Shown: positions 11,160 to 23,115, counted from the stretch's first letter. The stretch is DNA of 64,000 nucleotides from Drechslerella dactyloides (GCA_020064725.1 JAGTWJ010000017.1:4836001-4900000), one strand, 5' to 3'. Notes: generated from the sequence alone by a model not told the origin. Made by a program: numbers and translations.

Positions 11160-14093
11160 TTACAAACACTGCGAGTAATCTGAGGGGAGAGACACGAGAG
11201 TTAGTTACTTTCTCGGCGAAGAACTAAATATTCCAAAACGTGATTGGCCGGGGAAACGTCCGAGAAATCATCCTAGAAGTACTCACAATCGCTGGAACGT
11301 TTGCAGCTCCATCCGTGTGGGCAAGTTTTGGGCCCGGCCCAACCTTGACCACCACATTGCCCGTACGCATCTGCGGCAACAGGCAGGGGGGAAGCAGCTT
11401 TGGCGTCGCCGTAGAATATACCACGACCGTTTGTGCCGATAAAAACACGTCCATATATCCTTGGATCCGCTGCGTATACGTTATTTCCGGGGGTGCCAAA
11501 GCCGTTGTCGCTATCTGAGATGAGAGCCCAAGTATACCCGCCGCTAGATAATTTTCGGAGGCTGATTAGTAGCTGGAGGACAAAGCAGCCAGGGTAGTTT
11601 GTGACGCTGGGTTGCAAGAGAGCGGGAAAGGATTACAAGCACATACTCGTCGCTTCTGTAGTGGCCGGCCCAGCCTTGGATTGTCGCCGCAGCAAATACT
11701 GCTGGGTAACCGCGACTGGTGGCTGACCTTCCCAGCTGTATGTGGTAGGCATCTGTAGCTGGGCCTACCTGGCCGAAAGTCTTGCCGGAGTCGATACTGT
11801 GCCAAATTCCGGAATCCGTTGCAACCCAAACGTCACCAATTCTAAATGGATTAACCCCAATCTCTCTGATGTACCCTATCGAAGAAGTAGTTTTATTGAA
11901 GCTGGTGCCTGCATCAGTGGACACATAAAAGTTGCTAGTCTCTGCTGCGTAGAACAGGCCGTTGTGTTTTCGGTCATTTGCAGTGTAGTAGTTGCCGGAT
12001 GGGATGTTGGGGACCTTCTGGAACGGATATTCGTTCACGGAGACGTAGATGCCATTATTGACGGCCCAGACGACGAAGTCACCGTTAGCAGAAAGTTGAG
12101 CCCTCCCGCCGCTCCAAGATCCAGCATTAGCGTGGATATGCCACGTAATTCCTGTGTCATTAGATAGTGCTAGTCCACCACTTGCATCGCCAGAGCGCAC
12201 GACAACGTTGGACTTAGACCCAGCATGGTCAATGGAGCGGGTGGTACCCCACCATGGGTTTAGATGGTTTTTGTAAGGCGCAACGTCTAGATTTTCGTGC
12301 CTCCAACCACCCACATCGCCAACGACGGAGAGCAAGGGTGGCCCCTGAGGTGGAGACGTTAGTCCAAGAACTGCAGTTTCTTCTATTCCATAGGACAAGG
12401 ATGACAGGTTGAATTTAATATTCTTGTCCCAGTTTGTTAGCTTGTGGGAGCCGGAGATAGTGGCGCCCGTGCCGTATAGGAAGTGATCGGAGTCGAAAGG
12501 ATCGATAACCAAGCTTCCCATCATCCACTGATATCAATGGCAGTCAACCATGTCAGCAAGTTGTTTACCTCAGTGGCACTGGATTTCATGGTGGACACGT
12601 ACTCCTGTTGCTTTATCTCCTGCTACCTCTGGGAGCCAGTTGGCCTCGGAGACGTCCCAATCAAACCTTCTTTCCACAGGTGGTTGGACGCCGCTCCAAT
12701 CAAAGTCCCATATGGTTGTCCAAGTCGCCCCACCATCCAAAGATCGGTAGATATCTGAAAGTCGGTAGCGATTAGATTATACATCGATAGCCGCACTCTT
12801 CCTAGGCGCTAGAGGAGGGACTTACTTCCGTCTGGCCACCATTGATGGTACGTGGCAACCATCACTGTCCCATTCTTCTGGGGGTCTAAAGAAAGGCCGC
12901 CAAAGCCGAAGCCCGTTCCATTATCGTCCAGAATTTGCACCCATTTCTTCGATTCAACGTAGTACTTGTAAACATATCCATCGCCCCCTCCGTAAGTGTC
13001 CGCGGTATTGACATAGCTGACATACAGGGCCTTTTCTGTTGGGGAGTATTTCCCAGTGTGAGAGAGAGATCCGGTGGGTTGACCGGGGATAGCGGACCCT
13101 AGATGAAGCAGTTAGCTGACCACCTAACATGCTAAAATTTGGGTTGAGTGCGTAGTCTCACAAGTAGCACCGGCATCCTCTGACATGTAGACGGTGGCAA
13201 CGGTATCCGCAGTGCCCACAAATATTCGTTTCGACGCGGCACCGGTGCTACCACTGGTGCTATCAAAGGTCACAAAGGTAATGCCGATAATATCTCCATT
13301 CTGGCCAGTATCTCCGGGTGAGATAATGAATGTTCCTATCAACGTCCCGTTCGTCAATATCGGTGTCCGGCAAAAGGGCGGCATACAAACGTATTCAGGC
13401 ACGAGAGGCTTTACTAACCAACAGCAGTGTAACTGGTGACTTTGGCCCACGTTTTCCCATAATCCGAGCTTTTCCAAAGACCATTGCCGCCCCTTGCCCC
13501 GAAGTAGAGAATGCTGCCCTTGTTAGGGTCCACAGCAAGTCTTTCACCCATTTGTCGGCCACCCATGTTGCCTCCGAACTTGAAGGGAAAATATGATCGA
13601 CTCCATGTTTTGCCATAGTCTGTAGAAGACATAATCTTCCCATTATATGGATCCCACGAGTTCGTATAGATGCCCGCCGCTATGTAAACTCTGCTGGCAT
13701 CGTTGGGGTCTAGGGCAACGGCGTCGACGCCATGTTCATTCCATAGGGTGTTGTTGACATAGTCTTGGAGGGGCGTCCAGGAATCATCAGCGTTCAGACG
13801 ATAAAGGCCACCGATATCTGTTCGAGCGTAGGCGAGCCCCTTTTGTTTTGTGCTGAAAACGATTCCGTCGACGAAGCCTAGATCAAAAACGTTCGGTTAG
13901 CATGAGTGAGTTGCGTTTATGATAACGGGTCGAGCTCGAGACATCTGAATCGATCCACGAAATCAATGGCTTTGGACATACCGCCGCCAGCACCTGTCCT
14001 CACATTCTTCCAGGCGTATTTTTGCGTATAGTTGACCGGGCCAGCCTGGGAAAGGGCCGCGAAAGCGAGACCGACAATTATACTTTTCTTCAT
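11160..14093 (-). CDS. GH74 xyloglucanase with C-terminal CBM1
   Basis: A 775-residue secreted glycoside hydrolase family 74 enzyme, which cleaves xyloglucan. Residues 1-17 are a signal peptide (MKKSIIVGLAFAALSQA). The two expected catalytic aspartates are Asp58 in ARTDIGGLYR and Asp461 in GDVGGW. Repeated SxDxGxTW turns (STDYGKTW, SSDYGKTW, SLDGGATW, SDDGGYTW) mark the two beta-propellers. The C-terminus is a cellulose-binding CBM1 (QCGGQGWAGPKTCPHGWSC) joined by a very short linker. Exons on the complement: 13982-14093, 13419-13877, 13162-13335, 12826-13098, 12603-12754, 11647-12527, 11287-11543, 11160-11179; phases agree at every junction. The last exon is only 20 nt and supplies the final YYSQCL of the CBM1, without which it would lack its last Cys. 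The donor at 12602 (GTACGT) was chosen because it restores GWMMGSLVIDPF. Confidence 0.92.
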
Positions 14094-15089
14094 GTGTTCG
14101 AACTTCAAATGTATCAAGAGGCTTTGAGAATGCAAATAATGCAACAACTCAACGTGTTTCTCGTCGCTCGCCGATAAACTTGACGTTCTTTTCCAGCTAC
14201 AGGCTCAACCGACTTCCTTGCCGAGATCATATTCTTTGAATCTATGTCGTGCATTCATGTCGCAGCTGCAGATGGGTTGTCTTCTCATAAATATTACAAT
14301 TGTGTGGCTCTCGGGGTACGGCGCTATCCCGGTTCCTGGACTTGATATTCAGGTACCGATGCATATGGCTTAACCTGGGTCCTCGCAACAACAACAGGGA
14401 TCTTTGCAGATTATCCGACGGTGTCGGTTCCCGACAACGAGCCACGGCCACGCCTCTGCTCCACCGCACCCTTCACTTGCCAAATAAGCGTCAATTCCGG
14501 TAAATATTCCATTGAATTCAGGACACCCAGTAGCAAGAAACTTGGGTCTTTAATTTGAGGCAAATGTCAATGTCAATGACGTTGACGAGTGGACTCAAAA
14601 TGGCTGAGGCAATACTGAAGGGTAAATCATAACCCTAGGTAAGTGGCCGGAATGCGGCACACCTGTATGTTCGTAGTGAGAAGCTGCAAGATATCCGAAT
14701 GTCGTGATCTCATACATGTACGGATGTCGCCCCGTTGGCCCTGAGAGGGGTTTGACGACATCCGCTGTTGGCCGCCTTGAGATTAGTATATCCAATGGAT
14801 ATATCGGCAAGAATGGAGGTATAACAACGATATAGCCGTTAACGCGTTCTGAGATTCCTTACATGGTTATATACCAAAATAGCGGTGCCACACTATACAG
14901 CTAGCAGCGGATAATACCCTTTGATAGATTTAGCACACGTTCATCCATGGGCCAATGGTCAGACTTTTACAAGTAACCAGGTCCTGTGAAGAACGCAAAC
15001 CGGGACGTGGTCAAAGGATAGTTGCAGATCCCGTACTGACCGGGTCTAGGTCGGCAGCTCGTGGAAGCCTTCTGGAACCCCTTTCCTAC
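14094..15089. other. GH74 upstream region, no gene seen
   Basis: About 1 kb between the GH74 start and the 3' end of the thioesterase-like gene, which point the same way. It should contain the GH74 promoter. The short ORFs here are opposite-strand mirror images of one another with no homology signal. Confidence 0.5.
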
Positions 15090-15864
15090 TCAACAAGCGC
15101 CGTGAAAAGAACCTACGGCCAATATGGCGTTAGCAAGTCATAATACTAAGAATGGGTTTACAGAGGCACCGCGCATAGGCTTCGTACTTCATCACCGGCG
15201 TAGCCTCCTTCGCATCATTCATCATTCCGTCACCATCGCGGTCCCATCTGACCATTTGAACGTCCTTGAACAGGCTTCTCAGCCTCTCTTCCGCCTTTCC
15301 CGTTAGCAGTCCATTTCTCCCACCGCATGCCAGTACCGGTGTATTGCTTTTCTTCGCCTCATCTGTGACAACAGTCTTCACCTCTGACCCGACGATGCCC
15401 CCAATGCTCACCAAGCCCCCAAACTCGAGTGTCATGCCGGAGGAATCGGTGCCATCGCGGCACAAATAGTCGAATACACAAATGGCGCCTTGCCCCCATC
15501 CGAAGAAAAATATTTCCCGGCTGCGCCAACCATCCGCCAATAGTTTCTGCACGACAGTGTTCAGAGTCTTAAATCCTGCTTTGGCAAACTTGACGTCAAG
15601 ACTCAAGTCCTGGCCTTGAAAAACCACATCTTCACCCCACTGATACCCGCGAAGTCCAAAGGGTAGGTTGTTCGGCGCACAGAGCGATATGCATAGCGTT
15701 TCTGGCAAGTTCAGGCTTTTAGAGAGATTCGCAAAGCCCTCTTGCGTATCGCCGATCGAGTGAAGAAGGATCAAGACATTAGCGGGGTCGGACTTTGGAG
15801 ATGGAACTATGGTGTATGCTATCGACTTGGGGAGCGTAGAAGCCGTTGGTGGAGTGCCCGGCAT
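15090..15864 (-). CDS. Acyl-protein thioesterase-like protein lacking the catalytic Ser
   Basis: An alpha/beta-hydrolase of the phospholipase/carboxylesterase (acyl-protein thioesterase) type, about 241 residues. The fold signatures are visible: LILLHSIGDTQEGF near residue 31, the APNNLPFGLRGYQW loop, and the nucleophile elbow FFFGWGQGAICVF. In active members the elbow reads GFSQG; here Ser is replaced by Gly (G-W-G-Q-G). The late region (DGDGMMNDAKEATPVMKYEA) also lacks the usual catalytic His. So it is probably not a hydrolase by the standard mechanism and may be a binding or scaffolding homologue. The 3' end is uncertain: I favour a 49-nt intron (15113-15161: GTAAAC donor, GCTAAC branch, TAG acceptor) with stop at 15090; unspliced, the frame stops at 15130. 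Divergent from UBC7 with 195 bp between starts. Confidence 0.75.
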
Positions 15865-16059
15865 CTTTCCGTGTCCGAATGTATCAAAATCTATCTGGTC
15901 GGTGGCCTAGAGGAATCGAAAGTCGACATCTGCAAGGTGGAATAGTATGCTGACGCTTGAAATTGGTGTTATGATTACATAATCATCAGATCTGGTAACT
16001 TTACCTCAAACGATGCGTTCGTCGGCTGGTCCAGCTTCCCAACGCCACCACCTTTTGCA
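15865..16059. promoter_or_regulatory. Shared promoter, thioesterase-like gene / UBC7
   Basis: Only 195 bp separate the two divergent start codons, so both promoters and 5' leaders must lie here. No clear TATA box is seen on either side. Co-regulation is possible but unproven. Confidence 0.5.
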
Positions 16060-16664
16060 ATGGCAAGCAAAGCACGAACCCTCCGCCGCCTACTTGGTGA
16101 ATACCGCGAGCTCATCAATAACGAGACAGAGGGCATCTACGCAGGCCCTATATCTGAGGATGACTGGATGGTCTGGGAGTGCCTGATTGCCGGGCCCCCA
16201 GACACGCCTTTCGAAGGTGGCATGTTCAGCGCGACTCTCACCTTCAACGATGTATGAACAGCCAACCTCCAGTTCGAGCTTTTCACCCACTCCGAAAAAC
16301 TAGCTTGATATGAATACGGCTAACTGCTCGCCTTGCTGGCGAAATTTCACAGGACTACCCGTTATCTCCGCCGACGCTGAAATTCACATGCGATATCATC
16401 CACCCAAACATCTATCCGGACGGGACGGTTTGCATTTCGATACTTCATCCGCCGGGTGAAGATCCGAACATGTACGAACACGCTAGCGAGCGCTGGTCGC
16501 CGATCCAGTCCGTCGAGAAAGTGCTCTTGAGCGTGATGAGCATGCTGGCAGAACCGAATGACGAGAGCGGTGCCAACGTCGATGCAAGCAAGATGTTTCG
16601 AGAGGACAGAGAGCAGTACGATAATCTAGTACGGGCATACGCGAGGAAAACTGTCGGATTGTGA
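16060..16664 (+). CDS. UBC7: Ubiquitin-conjugating enzyme E2, UBC7/UBE2G2 type
   Basis: A 167-residue E2 enzyme. The catalytic Cys91 sits in HPNIYPDGTVCISIL, and the acidic loop just after it (HPPGEDPNMYEHASERW) is the insertion that separates UBC7/UBE2G2 and CDC34 classes from other E2s. The short length without a C-terminal tail points to UBC7. In yeast and animals this enzyme serves ER-associated degradation with membrane RING ligases. Exons 16060-16251 and 16353-16664 join in phase 0 (N-D | D-Y-P) across a 101-nt intron. The start at 16060 gives the standard N-terminus. It diverges from the thioesterase-like gene. Confidence 0.95.
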
Positions 16665-16992
16665 AGCTTTGATTGGGGTTCTCCACAGTTAGGGACGCTA
16701 GTCCCTGTGATTCGGCCTCGTGGTGGCTTAGGAATTTCCCTAGCCAAAAGTTGCGGGAAACACACGACAACCTTCATCGAGTGAGACGGTCGACAGGGTA
16801 AAATGTCTGGTTTAGCGGCGTTTTTCTTTGGATACGTGTGTACGTGCGCGCGTGTATGCATACAATGCTTCTTAGAACTCCTCATAGATACCCAGATCAT
16901 AACTATTACAGACGCTTTTGCGAACGAAAATTCCGAATTCAGCCTTGTTGCGTGGTTCGTACAGGCTAGGCTATCGATATGTCGATGTTCCG

Positions 16993-19211
16993 CTATCGCC
17001 AGTGCGAAAACTGCGACTTCAGTTCTGGTGCCATCTGCAGGAGTAGCCTTCTCGCATCCTTGAGACCCTGCTTAGTCTGCTCCAGCTCTCTGGCTTTCTT
17101 CTCATACTGCTGTGCAGCCTGCTTCACCTCCCCTTCAGATCGTGCGTGGAGGTACTTCTTCAACCCGTCCAAACACTCCTGTGCGAGCCTTACTCGTTCT
17201 CGACAGAATCTCAGCCATTCCTTCTCCGCCACTTTCTTGAATCTATAGTTGGAAACGCCGACTATGGCGGCGAATATGCAGCCTCCCAGTGTCATATCGA
17301 TCCCATTGAATACTATCAGCCCTGCGCCGATAACACCGGAAAATGATGATGCCATGAAGTTCCGCTGTGCCATTGATATGTTATTATTCACATTATTCGC
17401 GATTGCCTGTAGACCTTGTCTCATAGGACCGAAGAGATCGTTGAGCCCTTCGTTCGCTATTTTAGACCGGTAGTGCGAACTCAAGTGCGGCTCAGATTCC
17501 TTTTCGGTCCCCCGAGGGCCGCTCGAAGCATTGTTGCTGTTAGATGCTAATGAGGACAGTGCCCGCGATTTCGTCTGCTGCTGTACCGATATGTCGTCTG
17601 AGCGGCTGGTGATCGATTGTGGTGGATGCGGTGATTGTACCTTGACTTGGGGCGTAGGATCCGCCATGGCGAAGTCTTCCTTTCTGACTGACTGCTGAAT
17701 TCTGGTATCGAGTGCCCGTGCTTGAGTCTCTGTTTTGGAGAGGAGAGCTTTCTCCAGGCGGGATGTGAGCTGAGCAATGTTCGCAGGGCCGGTCAACGGA
17801 TTGAAGGATACGAGTGGAGACAGCAACGTTTGTTGTGTAAGCTCCGATTCCGCAAAATCGATCAAGGCATTGACGGCGGCTGGGATATCACCCGAGCTGC
17901 CATTCTGTTTAGAGAGGGTTGCTAAGCTTGGAAGTTTGAATGGGAGTTGGGTAGTTAGAATCTCAGCTATGAAGTCCCGGACGTGACCAGCAAGCCGTTC
18001 TTTATCGCGGGGCCTCGTAATAAATTGCAGAATGACGGCTTTGAGACTGTCTATTCTGGAGGCCTTCCATGTCGGCCAGGCGATATTACCTCCCGTTACG
18101 GCTTGCATTGCCAAGTCGCTGCAAATCATGATCTCGTCGCCGTCCTGGAGTGGTTCCGGTATTTTCACGTCGGTGCCTTTCAGGTCAACTACGTTGTAGA
18201 TAGGTAAGTTCAATCCATCTGTCATGTTCCGCCTACCCGGCTCGCCATTCACATCATAGATGACTAAAAGCGTCTTGTGCGCTGAGATAGACAATTTTGG
18301 GGGTTCCGCTGTCAACGCTGCTATAGGGGATTCGCCAGGGGCCTTCGTATCCGGTAGACTGCTTGCGTACAGCTGTAATGGGTACAGGCCTTCTATACCG
18401 GATCTATCGTAACCGTGATTGTGTAATTAGCATCCCATCGAGGCTATAACCACAGAGCGGACAGAAATTCATACAAGATCATATGGCCCTGCCTGACCTC
18501 AAAGGGTTCTTTAAGAGCAGGTAATTGCTCTTTATTGCCGCCGAGGCCATTCTTGAGCGCAACCATCACGGCATACTGGACTCTCATAGCATGTGCCCTA
18601 TCATTTGTGCTCACAACTACAAGTGCGCGGCACAGCCGTTGCAACAGCAGCAAAGGAAACATTTAGCCCTCCATCAAGAAATATAACTAGCAGTCCTGGG
18701 GTCTATGGTGTCTAGAAAAATTCAAGGTAAACTAACTGGCAACTTTGACAGGCGGATCTTCCAATGAGAGATCGTGGAGCGCTTGTTCAATACGCGCAGT
18801 ATCGAAGTAGGTGGTGACTCCATCGTGGCGCTTTCTCCTGCTCAGATTTCTCAAAAGCTTGAAAAGCCGCTGGTGGTCCGGGGAACGTTCGAGGATGCTA
18901 GCATGGACCGCCGTGGAAGAATATGTTTTTGGGCTGTCTTCATACTGCGCTTTACGGCCCGGGCTGGTGCAAATTGTTGATTTTTGCAAGAGGACCGATT
19001 GGTGGCCAGCAAAAGCGGGTGTCAAGCATCGTGGGCGGGAGTGTGGGAGCAGGCGACAGAAGCCAGCTATCTTCTGCATTCCCGCATTGCATCCGATGGC
19101 CGTGGTACGGTGTCGCATCGATCGTGTTCTCGCATTGGCGGCGTGGTTGGTGGGATGTTTGGGTGAACGAACAGGCAAAAGTGCCATTGGTTGTTTTGTC
19201 GGTGTTTGCAT
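16993..19211 (-). CDS. Mitochondrial-type membrane protein, possibly Mmc1-like
   Basis: A protein of up to 675 residues. I join complement 18737-19211, 18475-18616 and 16993-18403; introns of 120 and 71 nt keep phase and restore VKVAIVSTNDRAHAMRV and then GHMILSGIEGLYPLQLYASS. The N-terminus is Arg/Ser-rich without acids, like a mitochondrial presequence; possible starts are Met1, Met9, Met32 and Met45. Near residues 540-585 is a hydrophobic Gly-rich hairpin (MASSFSGVIGAGLIVFNGID, then GGCIFAAIVGVSN) likely to enter a membrane, followed by a charged, coiled-coil-prone C-terminus. From memory the arrangement resembles fungal Mmc1-type mitochondrial proteins; this assignment is tentative. Tail-to-tail with UBC7. 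Confidence 0.65.
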
Positions 19212-19470
19212 GCTTAGCGCCGGTTCATATCGGACTTATCGCATCAAGGGCCTCGGCTAGTAGTAATTTAAAGAAGCTGGATATAATTCCCCCACCACCT
19301 ATCTATGATATATAAACTACTGACATTAAGACTATGAAAGCACCAGATTGCAGCCTTTATATGGAACCGAAGGACTCAAGTTGAAAAACGAAATAGGTAT
19401 CAAAACATATTGAGGCGAAAAATATCAGAGCCCGACTCGGTTAAAATTTGGATATCCAGATGAATTGGTA

Positions 19471-21455
19471 TCAGGTACTCGAAAATTCCGCGTCGACTTC
19501 TTCGTAATGCTCGAAGAAGCCAGCGAAGATCTTGACGGCAAGTCCCGGGTCGAGGTTCCCGACCGTAGCACGGATGGAATGCATGGATAGCTGTGCAATG
19601 CCCTGTGATGCCAGAATAATCAGTATACAAATTTCGTGGCAAGTGGTGAGAGCAACGGGACATACTGCGTCAATAGCACGGACACCCATGGCGGCAGAAA
19701 GCATCGGTCCTACTGTCCCTCCTGACCGCGAGTCGTTTCTGATCTGGAAGACCTGAAGTGTGCAATTAGATTTTGTGGCGACGGAGTTAAGTATTGCGGT
19801 TGATACAGCGCTACAACGACAGATCCGTCAGTCTCATTGATATTATCCTGTAGGATATCATGAGGTTTCTTCACTCACTCTGTGGTCATATGGCCATTGC
19901 TATCTGCGGCGATCGCGAGCCCCACGTTCAGACGAGGCTTGTGGCCATCTAAATAGGCATATTCAAACTGCAGCGCGTTAGCGTCTTGCTGGTTGTCTCG
20001 AGATCTTTCGATAGACTTACGTTGGGGTTGACGGCATGGGTGACGTCCGCGCTTAGCAGGAAGCTATTGGCGTAAGTCATGCCCATGATGTTCCGGCCTG
20101 CGTTTCCGAAACACTCGACGATCCTCTCGACGGTGGCTGGCATATAGTTACCCGCAGCGCCTTGTCGGAGCCTGCTTCCTATCTCTTCGTCGTCGAAAAA
20201 TCCGGCCAATGCTACAGTGCTACCGTCAGCAACCGCGTCTGCAGAATATATCAGACCTTCAACCGCGGCCCATGAACAGATCTTGTCGTCTATGCGGCAA
20301 GCTGATAGGAGCTCCTGATCGAGACCGATAAGTGCAGCTGGCTGAGTATCGAATAGCTCCAGGTCCCAGTCCGCTATTCTGTTGGCATCCTTGATGGACA
20401 AGCGTTTCGAAATCAACTCGACGAGTCTTGGAGGCTGTGTGGCTGCAAAGGATTGCGGCTTGGGAGCTAGTATCGAATCATCGTTGCCTAGGGCAGCTGC
20501 GTCTGTCGTGAATTTCCTCGGGGTACCTTCGAGGCCTATTATCGGAACCATTTGTGTTTCCTTGTTGAAGGGTCCAGCGGCCGCTGCGCCAAAGTGCGGC
20601 GCCAGCGTCGGGATCTTGGCGATAGGCCAGTCGAGTTTCACCAGTTGGCTGGTGGTCTTCTTTGTGTCCGGATCCCTGACCAGGACTCTGCCACCAACAC
20701 CGAGGTCGCGGTCCCACCAGGTGTAACTAAGGGCGCCGGCGTATGGGGCGACACCTAGCTGAACATATCCATCTCGGTTCGGCTTTGTTGAAACAGGCTT
20801 CACTATAGCACTTTCGTTAGCCGTCGATCGTGAGGCTATAGACGCCGACTTGAAGCTTACATCTAGCCGTCAAGGCGTCAATATGACCCGCGCACATCGC
20901 GATCCCGTTTCCGGCGGTGTACCCCTTTCCGACCACGAAAGCCATCATACTGCTCCCATTTCGGGTGGTGAAGTATCGTCCACCACCCTTGACTTTCTTG
21001 CTCCAGTCCTCTCTTTCGCTGAGCTCGACAAAGCCGTTCGCCTTTAGCCGGGTAGCGAAAGCATCGACAGCGTGGTAAACGGTCGGGTTCTCTGTGATGA
21101 ACTTGAGAAAGGGATCGGTGAAGTCTTCGGGCTTAACATCGGACGCTGTTGGAGGCTTCGCCCTGGCGGCGGCGGCAGCGGCGGCGGCGGCGGCGGCATG
21201 TTGTGCCCCTGGGAATACCGGTGGCGCGCACGGAATGGAGGCTGTATGAGGGCCTGGTTTGGCGTTGAGGTTCGGCGCTCGGTTGGAGAAGTTGAAAGTG
21301 CAGAAGGTGCATGTCGGATACGCGGACGCAGCCGATGGGGCGATGTACCGAGAGCATGTGGAGCATCGCATCTCGCCAACGCTAGATCCGGATATCTCTG
21401 GCCGGCGCTGTCGGCTGGCGGCGAGGCGCAAACTGTTACCGTCGACGTCTCTCAT
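19471..21455 (-). CDS. Aspartyl aminopeptidase, M18 family, with unusual N-terminal extension
   Basis: A 580-residue zinc aminopeptidase of family M18 (yeast YHR113W type), which removes N-terminal acidic residues from peptides. Zinc and catalytic signatures are visible: AGHIDAL, FFDDEEIGS with the paired glutamates, SADVTHAVNPN, and the C-terminal LSMHSIRA. Exons on the complement: 20861-21455, 20021-20802, 19879-19967, 19666-19810, 19471-19602; introns are 53-68 nt and every phase agrees (for example TAR-L-KPVS and DA-G-IAQLSMHS). The first 100 residues are odd: two Cys pairs (Cys31/34 and Cys49/52) that could bind zinc, then a 12-Ala run, before the M18 domain begins at about residue 105. 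No Met lies between residue 29 and the domain, so the extension is not just a wrong start choice unless an upstream intron was missed. Confidence 0.88.
21165..21197. repeat. GGC/GCC trinucleotide repeat coding poly-Ala
   Basis: A near-perfect GGC run of 33 nt inside the M18 peptidase gene. On the coding strand it reads GCC/GCT repeats, giving about 12 alanines between the Cys-pair segment and the peptidase domain. Such repeats vary in length between strains. Confidence 0.85.
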
Positions 21456-21894
21456 ATTGCGATTTTGACAGGAATGATGTGATATGCTACACTGGGCGGA
21501 GAGGAGGGGAAACAGGAGATGAGATGTATCTGGGGACAGGGGGCAGATTGTAAGAGTGAGTTAAGATCGGGAAGTTATAAACGTCAGGCTCCAGCCATCG
21601 CCTTTTTGGGGCGGCAGCGGGCACGCGACTACGCAAATAACCTCGTGGTCATGCAAAACATGTTCTAGATCTGCCGCATAGCGGCATTTTCAGCTGTCGA
21701 GGGGTAGCACGAGGCTCGAGCTTATTTGATAAGTAGTTCTATTATGTATGCGGCAGTGCGAGCTCTTTCCAGACGGGCCATTTATCATTTGCTTGCGCAC
21801 GTCTAATCAAACGGAATGTTGCAAAGTTATAGCAGCTGAAGGGTAGTCTATTCGTGATACGGATGAGAGATACGAGGGTGTTTGTTCGAGCATG
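21456..21894. other. M18 upstream region and SDR 3' region
   Basis: A 439-bp gap between two genes on the same strand. It should hold the M18 promoter and the SDR 3' UTR. No gene seen. Confidence 0.5.
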
Positions 21895-23115
21895 TCAGGG
21901 CGCACAGTACCCGCTATTAAAGATAGAGCGCTCGTTAGTTTTGATGTGGGAACTCGAGGCACAGAGGTCACAACGTACCCATCCACAATAATGTCGGATC
22001 CAGTCATATAGCTACCGGCATCCGAGGCAAGGAGCAGATAGGCCCCCTTCAGTTCATGAGTATATCCCTCCCGTCTGTGATTTCTTGATCTCAGCTTTTG
22101 AAAATGAAATCGATAGGCCTGTATCGCCAACATACCTCATTGGTGTTTTCTCGTGCCACTGCCGCTTCTGTTCCTGTGGCACAAAGTTCCCGATTTCGGT
22201 TAGGATGTATCCGGGCGAGACCGTATTGACTCGTGCAAATTCCGCCCATTCTACGGCCAGGCTCTTGCAGAGATGGATGACAGCTGAAGAGTATGCGTAT
22301 GAAGATAATACGATTAGCCGTTCAACCCAACGATAGATATTATAGGGGGAGGTCTACGGACCGGCTTTCGACATGTTATAGGCAGCCTGCAACTGTGGGA
22401 TGTTTACAATATGACCGCTCATCGATGCCGTCGCGATGAATGAACCTCGAAAGGACGGGTCCGCAGCATGCTGTTGGCGAAAATGGGCACCAGCCGCACG
22501 CGCGCAGTAGAAAACGCCGTCAATATTGGTTTTCGTGACTTTCTCGTAGTTCGAAATGTCGGGCCGTGCGTCAGGGCTCGAAGGGTCAGTCTACGACTTT
22601 GGTTAGCGGCTGGCTGACCGTTATTCAGGAACGTTGACAGGTCAAACTGCTCAAGCTTACTCCGAGGATGGCTCCCTATGACGTCATATGAAAAACTAGG
22701 GTTAGTCGACTGCAGAAATCGGGCATCCAGGCATCAAAACGATGTAGTTAGGTGGGGAATGAAGCTTCCCGTGCGGGTATCTTACACACGCCCAAACGGT
22801 CCCTGCATTCGCGACAAAGATGTCTAGCCTGCCACCAAATTCCTCCACTTGCGCATCGACCGCCGACTGAACCTCCTCCTCGTTGGTCACATCAACCTTG
22901 TAAGCCTTGCAGGTGACACCGTGCTTCTTGCTGACTTCCTCGGCGCTTTTTACAGCCGCAGAGTTGGAATTGTACCAGATTGCTACATTGGCACCCTGTT
23001 CTGCAAATGCATGCGCGACATCCAGGCCGATGCCTTGACCCGCGCCTGTGATTATAGCAAACCGACCTTTCAGGTCAAAGAGCTCTTTCACGGATGTGCG
23101 CGTGGGATCTGTCAT
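21895..23115 (-). CDS. Short-chain dehydrogenase/reductase, sorbose/L-xylulose reductase-like
   Basis: A 278-residue classical SDR. The nucleotide-binding motif is ITGAGQGIG (residues 22-30), the NAG motif is FVANAG, the catalytic Ser is in ATASMSG (171/173) and YxxxK is YNMSK (Tyr186, Lys190). The opening VKELFDLKGRFAIITGAGQG resembles fungal NADP-linked sorbose, mannitol and L-xylulose reductases, so a sugar/polyol substrate is likely but not shown. Six exons on the complement: 22786-23115, 22661-22675, 22362-22590, 22136-22283, 21979-22074, 21895-21913. Exon 2 is a 15-nt microexon (GAILG) with a TAG acceptor and a GTAAGC donor; the last exon is 19 nt and completes VDGGYCAP. All phases agree. 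Confidence 0.87.
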
